A stretch of DNA of 64,000 nt from Bradyrhizobium sp. AUGA SZCCT0176 (GCF_018130145.1 NZ_JAFCMB010000009.1:124001-188000); one strand, 5' to 3'; positions 1-8,958 are shown, numbered from the stretch's first letter. Translations and numbers: made by a program. The notes: generated from the letters alone by a model not told the origin.

Positions 1-16
1 GAAGCAGTGTCTTCAT
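1..16 (-). CDS. Start of a downstream gene cut by the window edge (possibly ABC permease)
   Basis: Only five codons (M-K-T-L-L) lie in the window. On the minus strand an ATG follows a GAGGAA-like ribosome site 57 bases after the stop of the binding protein gene. Peptide-type ABC loci usually have the permease directly after the binding protein, and the double ATPase at 5386 has no permease in this window. A DppB-like permease is therefore the expected product, but this is inference from gene order only. Confidence 0.35.
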
Positions 17-72
17 CTTGGCAGTCAGTTCCTCACTTGGCCGGCGCGCCGACGCGCGCCAGGCGTTGCGCG

Positions 73-1584
73 TCAGTTCGCAGGCTTGACGCCCGTAAAG
101 CGCAGCAGCCCGTCGGGTACCATGACGATGCCGCCAACCGATTTGCGTGCCGCAAAGAACCAGTTTGGATGGTAGAGGGGAATCGACGATAGCGCCGTTA
201 AGTAGATGTCCGTAGCCTTGACGTAGAGCGCCTTGCGTTTGGCTTCGTCGGCCTCACCGCGGGCCTCGCTCAAGATCACATCGAGATCCTTGTTGCAATA
301 TTTGTTGACGTTCTGCGAGCCGGCGCAACTGAAAAAAGCAATCAGTGTCGGATCCGGGTCGGCACGGCCACTCCAGTTGCCGATATAGGCTTCGAAATTA
401 CCATTCATATAGCGCTCGATCGCCGTAGCCGACTCCATCGGCAACAGCTTGACATCGAAGCCCGCCTCACCCGCCATCGACTGCATGATTTGCGCGACAC
501 GGGTATCGCCGGCCGTGTTCTCGTACTGGAGTTCGACGGGCACTCGGGTCATGCCGGCAGCAGCGATCATCGCCTTGGCCTTCGCCACATCGCGCGCCGG
601 GATCTTGTGGGCGCGGTCGTAGAACGGAGACGACGGCGGGATCATCTGATTATCGGCCAGAAACTCGCCGTTGAAGGCGACGCGGTTGATGACGTTGCGA
701 TCGATCGCCAGCTCAAAAGCCTGGCGGAGCGTCGCGTTCTTGCCGAGCGGCGTGTCGGCCTTCGCTCCCGCGCCGACATTGAACATCAGATGCGCGACGG
801 CAAGTCCCTGGCCGGAATGCAGGGCGAGGTTGGCGTCTTCACGCACGATTTTGAGGTCGGTCGGCGCGACGCGTTCGGCGAGGTCGAGATCGCCGGCCCG
901 CACCCGCGACAGCCGCACGGTTGAGTCAGGCACATAGTGATAGACGACCTCGTCGTAGCCGATCTGTCCGGCATTCCAGTAGCCAGGATATTTCTTGACA
1001 CGAATGAGGTCACGCGACTTGCGCTCGACGAACTGATACGGACCGGTGCAGACCGGCGCCGCCGCGAATTCGCCGACCTTCTCGCCGGCGGCCTTGGGCG
1101 ACACCATCATGCCGGCACGGTCGCTGAGATTGGCGAGTAGCGGCACGAAGGGCTCCGACAGGTTGAACCTGACCTTGTCCGCCGCAAGCGCCTCGACGCT
1201 CGCGATCGGCGCCAGCTCGGCCTTGCGCTTGGAATCCGGCATGGTCTTCATGCGCTCTATATTGAACTTGACCGCCGCCGCATCGAACGCGGTACCATCA
1301 TGAAAGGTGACGTTCTTGCGCAGGGCGAAGGTGATCGACTTGCCGTCCGGAGCCCACTCCCAGGCCTCGGCGAGCTGCGGCACGATCTTGAGCTCGGGCG
1401 AGATGTCGACAAGCTTGTCGCACAGCGCCGCGAACACAAAACGGCCGGCATAGGTGCCGCTGAGCGCCGGGTCGAGTGCATCGGGATCGTCCTGAAGGCC
1501 AACCCGCAGCGTCGCGGCCTGGGCCGAGACCAGAGCCAACGCGGTCATCGAAATTGCCGTCAACACCGTAGCTACACGCCTCAT
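73..1584 (-). CDS. ABC transporter substrate-binding protein, family 5 (peptide/nickel type)
   Basis: Periplasmic solute-binding protein of about 503 residues, the usual size for SBP_bac_5 proteins such as DppA and OppA. Residues 1-24 form a signal peptide ending A-Q-A-A. The mature start TLRVGLQDDPDALDPA and the following segment with APDGKSITFALRKNVTFHDG are characteristic of the family. The ATG at 1584 is preferred over an upstream in-frame start at 1623 because it places the signal peptide at the N-terminus. The gene diverges from the ROK operon at 1778. Together with the double ATPase at 5386 it probably forms an importer for an oligopeptide-like or amino-sugar-containing ligand; the permeases would lie left of the window. 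The ligand cannot be read from sequence. Confidence 0.9.
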   Translation of the reverse strand: MRRVATVLTAISMTALALVSAQAATLRVGLQDDPDALDPALSGTYAGRFVFAALCDKLVDISPELKIVPQLAEAWEWAPDGKSITFALRKNVTFHDGTAFDAAAVKFNIERMKTMPDSKRKAELAPIASVEALAADKVRFNLSEPFVPLLANLSDRAGMMVSPKAAGEKVGEFAAAPVCTGPYQFVERKSRDLIRVKKYPGYWNAGQIGYDEVVYHYVPDSTVRLSRVRAGDLDLAERVAPTDLKIVREDANLALHSGQGLAVAHLMFNVGAGAKADTPLGKNATLRQAFELAIDRNVINRVAFNGEFLADNQMIPPSSPFYDRAHKIPARDVAKAKAMIAAAGMTRVPVELQYENTAGDTRVAQIMQSMAGEAGFDVKLLPMESATAIERYMNGNFEAYIGNWSGRADPDPTLIAFFSCAGSQNVNKYCNKDLDVILSEARGEADEAKRKALYVKATDIYLTALSSIPLYHPNWFFAARKSVGGIVMVPDGLLRFTGVKPAN

Positions 1585-1638
1585 GTCGGACTCCCATGGC
1601 CTTGCCGTCGGAAGACAAAGCAAGCACGTTCGACTCTA

Positions 1639-1659
1639 TTTGTAAATATTGCGAACAAA
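1639..1659. promoter_or_regulatory. Candidate operator in the divergent promoter region
   Basis: The 193-bp region between the divergent binding protein and ROK genes is AT-richer than its surroundings. It contains TTTGT and ACAAA arms separated by 11 bases. ROK repressors of the NagC/Mlc type bind AT-rich inverted repeats, so this could be the autoregulatory site. Five-base arms are short, so the call is weak. Confidence 0.3.
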
Positions 1660-1777
1660 CTACCCGGTATTTCGTAACATTCGAGAGAGAAATAGCACCT
1701 AAGCGACTTCAAAAGCCCCTTGACGCCATTCAACCAAGGATATTAGTTCGGCATCTTGACCAATTGGATTGGCCCCC

Positions 1778-2986
1778 ATGCAAGATTTTCCATCCTCGCC
1801 CGTTGCGCGACAGCAATCCGTCCGCCTCGTGGTCGAGCGGCTGCTGCGGGATCGATCGGTGTCCCGCGCCGAAATCGCCCGCAGCACAGGCCTGTCCAAG
1901 CAGACCATCTCGGAGGTGATGCGCGAGCTTGAACGCGACGGCTGGGTGTACGAGGACGGGCAGACCCAGGGCACCGTGGGGCGAAGCGCCGTAACTTACG
2001 CGCTGCGACCAGACGCGGCCTTCGTGCTGGGCATCGACCTCGGCGGCACCAAGCTGCACGTCGCTCTTGCCGACTTGCAGGGCGTGACCGTCGCCGAGAG
2101 CATTGAAGCGACCGCGGGCGATGGCGGCGCCGCTGTTGTCGCCCAGATCGGGCGCATGACCGATGCCCTGCTTCAGCGCGCCGGCGTATCCGCGCAACGT
2201 CTGCGCGGCGGCGTGATGGGAAGTCCCGGCATCATTGAGCCGGCGTCGGGCGGCATTGTGATCGCGCCCAATATCGCCGGACTGGACAGCCTGGACGTGC
2301 GCGCCGCGCTGCACGCCCGGCTCGGCATCGACATCGCCATCGAGAACGACGTCAATCTTGCCGCAATCGGGGAGCATTGGCGTGGCAATAGCCGCAAAGC
2401 CCGCACCTTCGCCTTTATCGCTCTCGGCACCGGCATCGGCATGGGCATCTTCGCGAATGGCCATCTTATCCGCGGCGCACGTGGCGCGGCCGGCGAAATC
2501 GCCTACCTGCCGCTCGGCGGAGACCCCTATGATGCGCGTGGCCAGCGGCTCGGCACCCTGGAAACCGCCGTCGGCAGCGCCGGCATCATCGAGCGCTACA
2601 CCGGACTCGGCGGCGCATCCGGCAGCACTGTGCGCGACGTCTTCGATCGGCTCGATACCGACGAGGCTGCGCGGATCACGATCGACGAGGTCGGCCGGGT
2701 CATCACGACCGCAATTCTTGCCGTGCATAGCATGCTCGATCCCGAGATCATCATCATGGGCGGCAGCATCGGCGCGCGTCCTGAATTGAAGCTCCGAATC
2801 GACGCGCATCTCGGACGCTGCACGCGCGAGCCGGTTCGGATCGAACTCAGCGCACTCGGCAATCGCGCTACCTTGATCGGCGCGATCGGCAGTGCGATCG
2901 ACCACCTGCACCGCGCGCTGTTTGGCATCGGCAAGGATGCGAGTCCGCTGGCCCTGCCCTTCACAGCTTCGGATGTCGCGGCATGA
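1778..2986 (+). CDS. ROK family transcriptional regulator (NagC/XylR type)
   Basis: Predicted DNA-binding regulator of 402 residues. A winged helix-turn-helix occupies about residues 17-58 (VSRAEIARSTGLSKQTISEV). The ROK sugar-kinase fold follows, with phosphate-binding motif GIDLGGTK at 85-92, the acidic ENDVN motif at 189-193 and a GTGIGMG loop near 217. The usual ROK zinc site (His, then CxCGxxGC) is absent: the segment after GEIAYLP has no cysteines, and the whole protein has a single Cys near the C-terminus. ATG at 1778 is chosen; a TTG three codons upstream is possible. Its stop overlaps nagB by four bases (ATGA), so regulator and enzyme genes are translationally coupled. It probably senses an amino sugar or its phosphate and controls this locus. 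Confidence 0.9.
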   Translation: MQDFPSSPVARQQSVRLVVERLLRDRSVSRAEIARSTGLSKQTISEVMRELERDGWVYEDGQTQGTVGRSAVTYALRPDAAFVLGIDLGGTKLHVALADLQGVTVAESIEATAGDGGAAVVAQIGRMTDALLQRAGVSAQRLRGGVMGSPGIIEPASGGIVIAPNIAGLDSLDVRAALHARLGIDIAIENDVNLAAIGEHWRGNSRKARTFAFIALGTGIGMGIFANGHLIRGARGAAGEIAYLPLGGDPYDARGQRLGTLETAVGSAGIIERYTGLGGASGSTVRDVFDRLDTDEAARITIDEVGRVITTAILAVHSMLDPEIIIMGGSIGARPELKLRIDAHLGRCTREPVRIELSALGNRATLIGAIGSAIDHLHRALFGIGKDASPLALPFTASDVAA

Positions 2987-3759
2987 GACAGCACGCGCCG
3001 CAAATCGAGATTGCGGGCAATGCCACCGCCGTCGCGGAACGCGCGGCTGCGCACATCGTTGCCCGGCTGCGCAACGAGCATGCGGTCACACTTGGTTTTG
3101 CGACCGGCGCAACGATGAGACCGGTCTATGCCCGCCTCGTCGCCGCTACACGCGCCGGAGATGTCTCATTCAGGGCGGTGACCAGCTTCAACCTCGATGA
3201 ATTTGTCGGCGTTGCGCCGCAATCGCCGGGAAGCTTCCATGGCTATATGCAAGAGCATTTGTTCGGGCATGTCGACATGGAAGCCGGACGGGCGAGAATT
3301 CCCGACGGCCTGGCCGGCGACATCGCCGCCGAGGCGGCCCGCTATGAGGCAATGATTGCGGCTGCCGGTGGCATCGACCTGCTGCTGCTCGGCATCGGGG
3401 CCAACGGCCACATCGGCTTCAACGAACCGGGTTCGGATTTTGCGTCACGCACCCGCGAGATCAAGCTCGACGAAGCCACCCGCATCGCGAATGCCGGCAA
3501 TTTTCCTCATCTCGCATCGGTTCCCGAGCGTGCGATCACGATGGGGATTGCGACAATCCTGGAAGCGCGCAGCATCCTGCTGATCGCCACCGGACCTGAC
3601 AAGGCGGCCGCCCTCGCAGCCGCCATTGACGGCCCAATCGGGCCGGATTGTCCCGCCTCCGCGCTCCGCCTGCACGACAACGTCCATATCCTTTGCGACG
3701 AAGCGGCCGCCGCAGCGCTCGCCAACCGGCCTCACAACAACAATCGGAGAACGGCATGA
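2983..3759 (+). CDS. nagB: Glucosamine-6-phosphate deaminase
   Basis: Converts glucosamine-6-phosphate to fructose-6-phosphate and ammonia, the last step of amino-sugar catabolism. The protein has 258 residues against about 240-266 for the family. SFNLDEF places the proton-transfer Asp at residue 72, and GIGANGHIGFNEPG places His143 and Glu148 where E. coli NagB has them; Asn141 replaces the E. coli Asp, as in Bacillus-type enzymes. The gene overlaps the ROK regulator upstream and the gamma-glutamyltransferase downstream by four bases each. No nagA deacetylase or sugar kinase is in the window, so the phosphorylated substrate must come from elsewhere or from an unrecognised step. Confidence 0.93.
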   Translation: MRQHAPQIEIAGNATAVAERAAAHIVARLRNEHAVTLGFATGATMRPVYARLVAATRAGDVSFRAVTSFNLDEFVGVAPQSPGSFHGYMQEHLFGHVDMEAGRARIPDGLAGDIAAEAARYEAMIAAAGGIDLLLLGIGANGHIGFNEPGSDFASRTREIKLDEATRIANAGNFPHLASVPERAITMGIATILEARSILLIATGPDKAAALAAAIDGPIGPDCPASALRLHDNVHILCDEAAAAALANRPHNNNRRTA

Positions 3760-5351
3760 GCTGGCGGCAGCGCGATTTCATGGTGCCGGGACGCTCGCTG
3801 GCGGTGGGTGACCGTGGCATGGCCGCGGCCTCTCACCCCGCTGTCACGCTCGCCGCCATCGACATCCTGCGCAGCGGCGGCAACGCGGTCGACGCCGCCA
3901 TCGCCGCGATCGCGCTCCAGGGCGTCATCGATCCGCACATGACCGGCATCGGCGGCGACTGTTTTGCAATTTATGCTCCCGCCTCAGGCCAGCCTGTCGC
4001 AATCAACGGCTCAGGCAGAGCACCAGCGAAGGCCGAGCTCGGCTGGTTCCGGCAACAGGGGCTGATGTCGATCGCTGACGATTCACCTCATGCCGTTACC
4101 GTTCCGGGTGCGGTCGACGCCTGGTGCCGGCTTGCCGCCGATTACGGCTCGAAAGGACTGGACGAGATTCTGGCGCCGGCGATCCACGCGGCCGAGAACG
4201 GATTCGTGGTCCCGCCCCGCTCCGCGCTGGATTGGGCGCGCTATGCCGACCGCATCGAAAGACACCAGGCTGGCGTCCCGGTCTATCTGCCCGGCGGCGT
4301 TGCGCCTGGTATCGGCGGCAAACTCAGCCATCCGGCACTTGGCGCGACGCTGCGGCGAATCGCGCGCGAGGGTCGCGCCGCGTTCTACGAGGGCGCCGTC
4401 GCCGAAGAGATCGTGGCAACGTTGAGGGCGCTCGGCGGACTGATGCAGCTTGAAGATCTTGCAAACGCCAGATCGGAGTACGTTGCGCCGATCAGCGCCG
4501 ACTATCGCGGTCATCTGGTCTGGCAATGTCCACCCAACGGACAGGGCGTCGCGGCGCTGCTGATCGCCCGCATCCTCGCCGGCTTCGACATGGCCGACCC
4601 GGCGCTCGGCGAAGCGGACCGCATTCATCTCCTTGCCGAGGCGACCAAAGCGGCCTACCGGCAACGCGACGCACTGGTCGCCGATCCGGCCTTCCATCCG
4701 CTCGATGTCGAGGCGCTGCTGTCGGACGCCTCGATCACCGCGTTGCGCGCCACCATCAGCACGAAGCGCGCCAGCGCCCCGGCGGACTTTGAGATGCCCG
4801 TCCATCGTGACACCGCCTATGTCGCGGTCGCCGATCGCGACGGCAACATGGTGTCCTTCATCAACTCGCTGTTCTTCGCCTTCGGCAGCGGCATCTACGC
4901 TCCCCGTTCGGGCGTGCTGCTGCACAATCGCGGCTCGGGCTTCCGTCTCGTGGAAGGCCATCCCAACGCCATCGCGCCGGGAAAGCGTCCCTTTCACACC
5001 ATTATTCCGGGCTTGCTCGCGAAGGACAGTAAACCCGTCATGGCATTTGGCGTGATGGGCGGACAATATCAGGCCACGGGACACATGCAGATTCTGAGCG
5101 GGGTGCTCGACCGCGGCCTCGACATCCAGCAATCTTCGGACGCGCCGCGCAGCTTCGCCTTTGACGGCACGCTGTCGCTCGAACCGACGGTGTCCGGCTC
5201 GGTCGCCGACGATCTGATCGGACGCGGCCATCGTGTGACGTGGGCAGACGAGCCACTCGGCGGTTTCCAGGCGGTGCAGGTCGATGCCATCAGCGGCGTC
5301 ATGTATGGCGCGTCGGACCATCGCAAGGACGGCATCGCGTTGGCGGCATGA
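3756..5351 (+). CDS. ggt: Gamma-glutamyltransferase family protein
   Basis: N-terminal nucleophile hydrolase that cleaves or transfers gamma-glutamyl groups. The protein has 531 residues from the ATG that overlaps the nagB stop; an upstream in-frame extension lies inside nagB and is rejected. RSGGNAVDAAIAAIALQGV near the N-terminus and GIGGDCF are family hallmarks. The self-processing Thr is likely Thr353 in HRDTAYVAVADRDGNMVS. No signal peptide is visible, unlike typical periplasmic GGT, suggesting it acts in the cytoplasm on an imported substrate. It sits 34 bases before the ABC ATPase gene, in the same operon. The substrate could be a gamma-glutamyl peptide or a gamma-glutamylated amino sugar. 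Confidence 0.9.
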   Translation: MSWRQRDFMVPGRSLAVGDRGMAAASHPAVTLAAIDILRSGGNAVDAAIAAIALQGVIDPHMTGIGGDCFAIYAPASGQPVAINGSGRAPAKAELGWFRQQGLMSIADDSPHAVTVPGAVDAWCRLAADYGSKGLDEILAPAIHAAENGFVVPPRSALDWARYADRIERHQAGVPVYLPGGVAPGIGGKLSHPALGATLRRIAREGRAAFYEGAVAEEIVATLRALGGLMQLEDLANARSEYVAPISADYRGHLVWQCPPNGQGVAALLIARILAGFDMADPALGEADRIHLLAEATKAAYRQRDALVADPAFHPLDVEALLSDASITALRATISTKRASAPADFEMPVHRDTAYVAVADRDGNMVSFINSLFFAFGSGIYAPRSGVLLHNRGSGFRLVEGHPNAIAPGKRPFHTIIPGLLAKDSKPVMAFGVMGGQYQATGHMQILSGVLDRGLDIQQSSDAPRSFAFDGTLSLEPTVSGSVADDLIGRGHRVTWADEPLGGFQAVQVDAISGVMYGASDHRKDGIALAA

Positions 5352-5385
5352 CCAGGATGGATCAAATGATGTCAGGTCGGACACC

Positions 5386-7044
5386 ATGAGCGAGACGACG
5401 GCGGAGGCGATTCTATCGATCGAGCAGCTGACGCTGGCGCTGCCCGCCGACGCCGATCGCGCCTTTGCCGTCGAGGCGGTCTCGCTCGCGCTGTACCCGC
5501 GGCAGATCCTTTGCGTTGTCGGTGAATCCGGCTCCGGCAAGACGGTCTGCGCTTCCGCTGTGATGGGCCTGTTACCCACGGACATTCGACCGGTCGCAGG
5601 GGCGATTCGCTTCGAGGGACGCGATTTGCTGAAATTGCCGGCAGCCGAGTGGCGGACATTGCGCGGGCGGCGCATCGCCATGATCTTCCAGGAACCGATG
5701 ACGGCGCTCAATCCGGTGATCAGGATCGGCGACCAGATCATGGAGGCATTCGAGGCGCATGGGCACCTCGCGCTGGCCGAACGGCGCGCCCGCACGCGCG
5801 CGCTCGCCGAGGAAGTGGGATTGCGCGATCTGGACCGGATCATCAACAGCTACCCGCATCAGCTGTCAGGCGGGCAGCGTCAGCGCGCCATGATCGCGAT
5901 GGCGCTGGCGCTCGAACCATCGATCCTGGTGGCGGACGAGCCGACCACCGCACTCGACGTCACCACCCAGGCGCAGATTCTGCGGTTGATCCGTGACATC
6001 CAGCAGCGGCGGGGCATGGCCGTGCTGTTCATCACCCATGATTTCGGCGTCGTCGCCGATATTGCCGACCGCGTCGCCGTGATGGAGAAGGGGCGCGTCG
6101 TCGAGCAGGGTTCGGTCGCGGATGTGCTCGAACGTCCGCAGCATCCCTACACGCGCCGGCTGCTCGCCGCGGTGCCCGGCTTGACCCCGCCGGTGCGCCC
6201 TGTGGTCGAGGACGCGCCAGTCGCCTGCGCGGCAATCGGGCTTGCGAAGACCTATCGCAGCAACAATTGGTTCAACTCGCAGCGCGAGGTCGCGGCTGCG
6301 AAGAGCGTGAACTTCGAAATCCGGCGCGGCGAAACACTCGGCCTTGTCGGGGAATCAGGCTCGGGCAAGAGCACGATCGGCCGGCTCGTGATGCGGCTCA
6401 CCGATGCCGATGCGGGCGTCGTGCGCGTCGGCGAACTGGATTTCACGCAAGCGCGCGGGGCTGGTCTGCGGGCCGCCCGCAAGCACATCCAGATGGTATT
6501 CCAGGATCCATTCACCTCGCTCAATCCGCGTCGCCGCGTCGGGCGGATCATCGCCGACGGCCCGATCGCTCATGGCGTCCCGGCGGCACAGGCCTTTGCG
6601 CGTGCCGCGGAGCTGCTGACGCTGGTTGGCCTCGACCCGAGCGCGGTGCAGCGTTTCCCGCATGAATTCTCGGGCGGGCAACGGCAGCGGATCGGCATTG
6701 CGCGCGCGCTGGCGCTCGACCCCGACGTGCTGGTGGCCGACGAGCCGGTGTCGGCGCTCGACGTCTCGGTCCAGGCCCAGGTGCTCGCGCTGCTCGAGAC
6801 CTTGAAAACGCGGCTGCGGCTGGCGATGCTGTTCATCACCCATGACCTCAATGTCGCGGCCCAGGTTTGCGACCGGGTCGCGGTGATGCGGCTTGGCGAA
6901 ATCGTCGAGATCAGGCCCACCGCAGATCTGCTGAGCCGGCCGGAGCATCCCTATACTCAGGCGCTGCTGGCCGCCATCCCCGGCCGGCAGCGCAAGGCAC
7001 CACCCATATCACCTGACGCGCTGGGCGACGACGTACGCCATTGA
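5386..7044 (+). CDS. Peptide-type ABC transporter, fused double ATP-binding protein
   Basis: A 552-residue protein with two complete ABC ATPase domains, equivalent to a DppD-DppF (GsiA-like) fusion. Domain 1 has Walker A GESGSGKT near residue 46, signature LSGGQRQR near 160 and Walker B ILVADEP near 182. Domain 2 has Walker A GESGSGKS near 321, signature FSGGQRQR near 428 and Walker B LVADEP. Both domains carry the C-terminal peptide-transporter extension (P-Y-T-R/Q-x-L-L-A-A-V/I-P-G). The start at 5386 is chosen because residues upstream of it are unrelated to the family. It energises import, probably with the binding protein at 73-1584. Confidence 0.92.
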   Translation: MSETTAEAILSIEQLTLALPADADRAFAVEAVSLALYPRQILCVVGESGSGKTVCASAVMGLLPTDIRPVAGAIRFEGRDLLKLPAAEWRTLRGRRIAMIFQEPMTALNPVIRIGDQIMEAFEAHGHLALAERRARTRALAEEVGLRDLDRIINSYPHQLSGGQRQRAMIAMALALEPSILVADEPTTALDVTTQAQILRLIRDIQQRRGMAVLFITHDFGVVADIADRVAVMEKGRVVEQGSVADVLERPQHPYTRRLLAAVPGLTPPVRPVVEDAPVACAAIGLAKTYRSNNWFNSQREVAAAKSVNFEIRRGETLGLVGESGSGKSTIGRLVMRLTDADAGVVRVGELDFTQARGAGLRAARKHIQMVFQDPFTSLNPRRRVGRIIADGPIAHGVPAAQAFARAAELLTLVGLDPSAVQRFPHEFSGGQRQRIGIARALALDPDVLVADEPVSALDVSVQAQVLALLETLKTRLRLAMLFITHDLNVAAQVCDRVAVMRLGEIVEIRPTADLLSRPEHPYTQALLAAIPGRQRKAPPISPDALGDDVRH

Positions 7045-7059
7045 AGGAGAGGTCTTGAT

Positions 7060-8289
7060 ATGCCGAAGCTCACGGAACTCCCAATGCTGCGCGTCGGCCT
7101 CATCGGCAGCGGCTTCATCGCCGCCTTCCATCTGCAATCCATGGTCGGCGTGCGCAACGTCAGCATCGGCGGCGTCTACAGCCGCTCGGTCGAGCGGCGC
7201 ACGCGCATCGCCGATAAGGCGCGCAGTCTCGGCCTTGGGCAGGCGCATGTGTTCGACAGCATCGAAGCGATGGCGATGTCGGGCGAGGTCGATGCGCTCT
7301 GGCTGCTGACGCCGAACGACACCCGTCTCGACATTATGCGCGAAATCCATCGTGTGACGAAAGTCGGCGCGCCGCTGCGCGCCGTCGCCTGCGAAAAGCC
7401 GCTCGCCCGCACACTCGCCGAGGCGCGCGAAATGCTCGCGCTCGTCGAGGATGCAGGCCTGCTGCACGGTTATCTGGAGAACCAGTTGTTCTCGACAGCG
7501 GTGATGCGCGGCAAGGACATCATTTGGCGTCGCGCCGTACCGCAGGGCGGACGGCCCTATCTGGCCCGTGCGGCGGAAGAACATTCAGGCCCGCACGAGC
7601 CCTGGTTCTGGCAAGGCGAAAGGCAGGGCGGCGGCGTGCTCTCCGACATGATGTGCCATTCAGTTGAGGTTGCGCGCTTCATGCTGACCGCGCCGGGCGC
7701 GACCCGCGACAGCCTGCGGCTGGTAAGCGCAAGTGCGACGACGGCCAACCTGAAATGGACGCGGCCACGCTATGCGGCCGACCTGAAGACGCGGATGGGC
7801 ATCGATTTCGCCAAACGCCCGGTCGAGGACTTCGCGCGCGGCATCCTTGCGATGGAGGATGCCGACGGCCATCAGTTGATGATCGAAGCGACGACGTCAT
7901 GGGCCTATGTCGGCGCCGGCTTGCGTATCCAGCTCGAGCTGCTCGGCCCCGAATATTCGATGGAATTCTCGTCGCTCTCGACCGGTCTCAAGGTGTTTCT
8001 CTCACGCGCGGTCACCGGATCGGAGGGCGAGGATCTCGTCGAGAAGCAGAATGCCGAGCAGGGCCTGATGCCGGTGGTCGAGGACGAAGCCGGCATCTAC
8101 GGCTATACCGATGAGAACCGACATATGGTGGAAGCGTTCAGGCGCGGGCTGAGCCCCGCGGAAACCTTTCATGACGGCGTCGGCGTGATGGAAATGCTGA
8201 TGGGGCTCTATCGATCCGCGGAGCTCGGCCAGACGGTGCATTTCCCCGACCCCGAACTCGAACACTACGTACCGTTGGTGGCCCGCTGA
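7060..8289 (+). CDS. Gfo/Idh/MocA family oxidoreductase
   Basis: NAD(P)-dependent sugar-type dehydrogenase of 409 residues. The N-terminal Rossmann fold shows GLIGSGFIAAFH (from about residue 13), and the catalytic EKP motif is at 112-114 (CEKPLAR). The C-terminal GFO_IDH_MocA substrate domain includes GGGVLSDMMCHSVEVARF. It begins 16 bases after the ABC gene behind a strong AAGGAGAGG site, so it is the last clear member of the ROK-nagB-ggt-ABC operon. It presumably oxidises or reduces the sugar or cyclitol part of the imported compound; the specific substrate is not determinable. Confidence 0.9.
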   Translation: MPKLTELPMLRVGLIGSGFIAAFHLQSMVGVRNVSIGGVYSRSVERRTRIADKARSLGLGQAHVFDSIEAMAMSGEVDALWLLTPNDTRLDIMREIHRVTKVGAPLRAVACEKPLARTLAEAREMLALVEDAGLLHGYLENQLFSTAVMRGKDIIWRRAVPQGGRPYLARAAEEHSGPHEPWFWQGERQGGGVLSDMMCHSVEVARFMLTAPGATRDSLRLVSASATTANLKWTRPRYAADLKTRMGIDFAKRPVEDFARGILAMEDADGHQLMIEATTSWAYVGAGLRIQLELLGPEYSMEFSSLSTGLKVFLSRAVTGSEGEDLVEKQNAEQGLMPVVEDEAGIYGYTDENRHMVEAFRRGLSPAETFHDGVGVMEMLMGLYRSAELGQTVHFPDPELEHYVPLVAR

Positions 8290-8722
8290 CGGCAGGCCAG
8301 AGGGCGAATGCGATTTCGAGAGCGCCAGCGATTCCAAGTAATGCCCAGGCCATGTAACAGATCCGTTCGGCGCCATTGGCCGCGTCGTATGCCAGCTGCT
8401 TTGACCAAGTGGGACGGACGCTTGCTGCACTGTCTATGCCGGTAATGTCTGGCCGTACGACTTCGTAAGGCAGCGCCGCCGTTCGAGATCGCTCCGCAAC
8501 GAGCTAGCGTTCCACAAGTCCCGCGCAGCCCTCAGCGCACTACGTAACGTTGGTTCAGCTTGAGCGCCGCGTAGCAACTCTGCGTTCAACAAGCTGCTGG
8601 GCTTCCGATGAAAACGAAAGCAGCACATGATTTCCAAATGGCGGGCGAAAGCCATTTCCAAATGCATTCAGAGCATGCGCGAGAACAAAGCCATTTCGGT
8701 AGATAATTCAGAGTGTTGGGGC
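8290..8722. other. Intergenic stretch without a supported gene
   Basis: No convincing gene in 433 bases. A minus-strand frame stays open from a TAG near 8510 to beyond 8290 and contains a hydrophobic stretch (AWALLGIAGALEIAFALWPA), but it has no start codon before an internal ATG at 8353 and runs into the 3' end of the oxidoreductase gene. It could be a decayed fragment or chance in GC-rich DNA. Confidence 0.4.
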
Positions 8723-8797
8723 TGGCTGGGGCGGGAGGGATCGAACCTCCGAATGGCGGAATCAAAATCCGCTGCCTTACCGCTTGGCTACGCCCCA
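8723..8797 (-). tRNA. tRNA-Gln (anticodon UUG)
   Basis: A 75-base cloverleaf on the minus strand. The acceptor stem TGGGGCG pairs with CGCCCCA, followed by discriminator G and an encoded CCA. The anticodon stem-loop around GGATTTTGATTCC exposes TTG, and the T-arm contains GGTTCGATCC. Gene-encoded CCA and the UUG anticodon give glutamine. No integrase or duplicated 3' end is visible next to it. Confidence 0.95.
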
Positions 8798-8882
8798 ACA
8801 GGCCGGGAACACGGCAGGAAACCCGCTGCGGATTCCCTCCGGCAACGTGGGTCTATAGGGAGAGGTGAGCCATTTCAACCGG

Positions 8883-8958
8883 CTAGAGCATGATCCGAAA
8901 GGGCATGCCCCGCACGGGATGCGCCGTGGGCACCCGTTTTCCGGAAAGATCACGCTCA
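8883..8958. repeat. Palindromic intergenic repeat (GAGCATGATCC type)
   Basis: Imperfect inverted repeat whose arms are GAGCATGATCCGAAAGGGC and a right arm containing TTTTCCGGAAAGATCACGCTC. It lies in the 381-bp gap between tRNA-Gln and the acyl-CoA dehydrogenase gene. This type of dispersed palindrome is very common between genes in Bradyrhizobium and Rhodopseudomonas. I see no gene in the rest of the gap. Confidence 0.75.

Noticed and set aside
8290..8510. Minus-strand frame with a hydrophobic segment between the oxidoreductase gene and tRNA-Gln
   Set aside because: It lacks a start codon upstream of the hydrophobic segment and runs into the 3' end of the neighbouring gene; too weak to call.
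8723..8797. tRNA-Gln as an integration site for a genomic island
   Set aside because: No integrase gene, no partial tRNA duplication and no change in gene style follows it in either direction.
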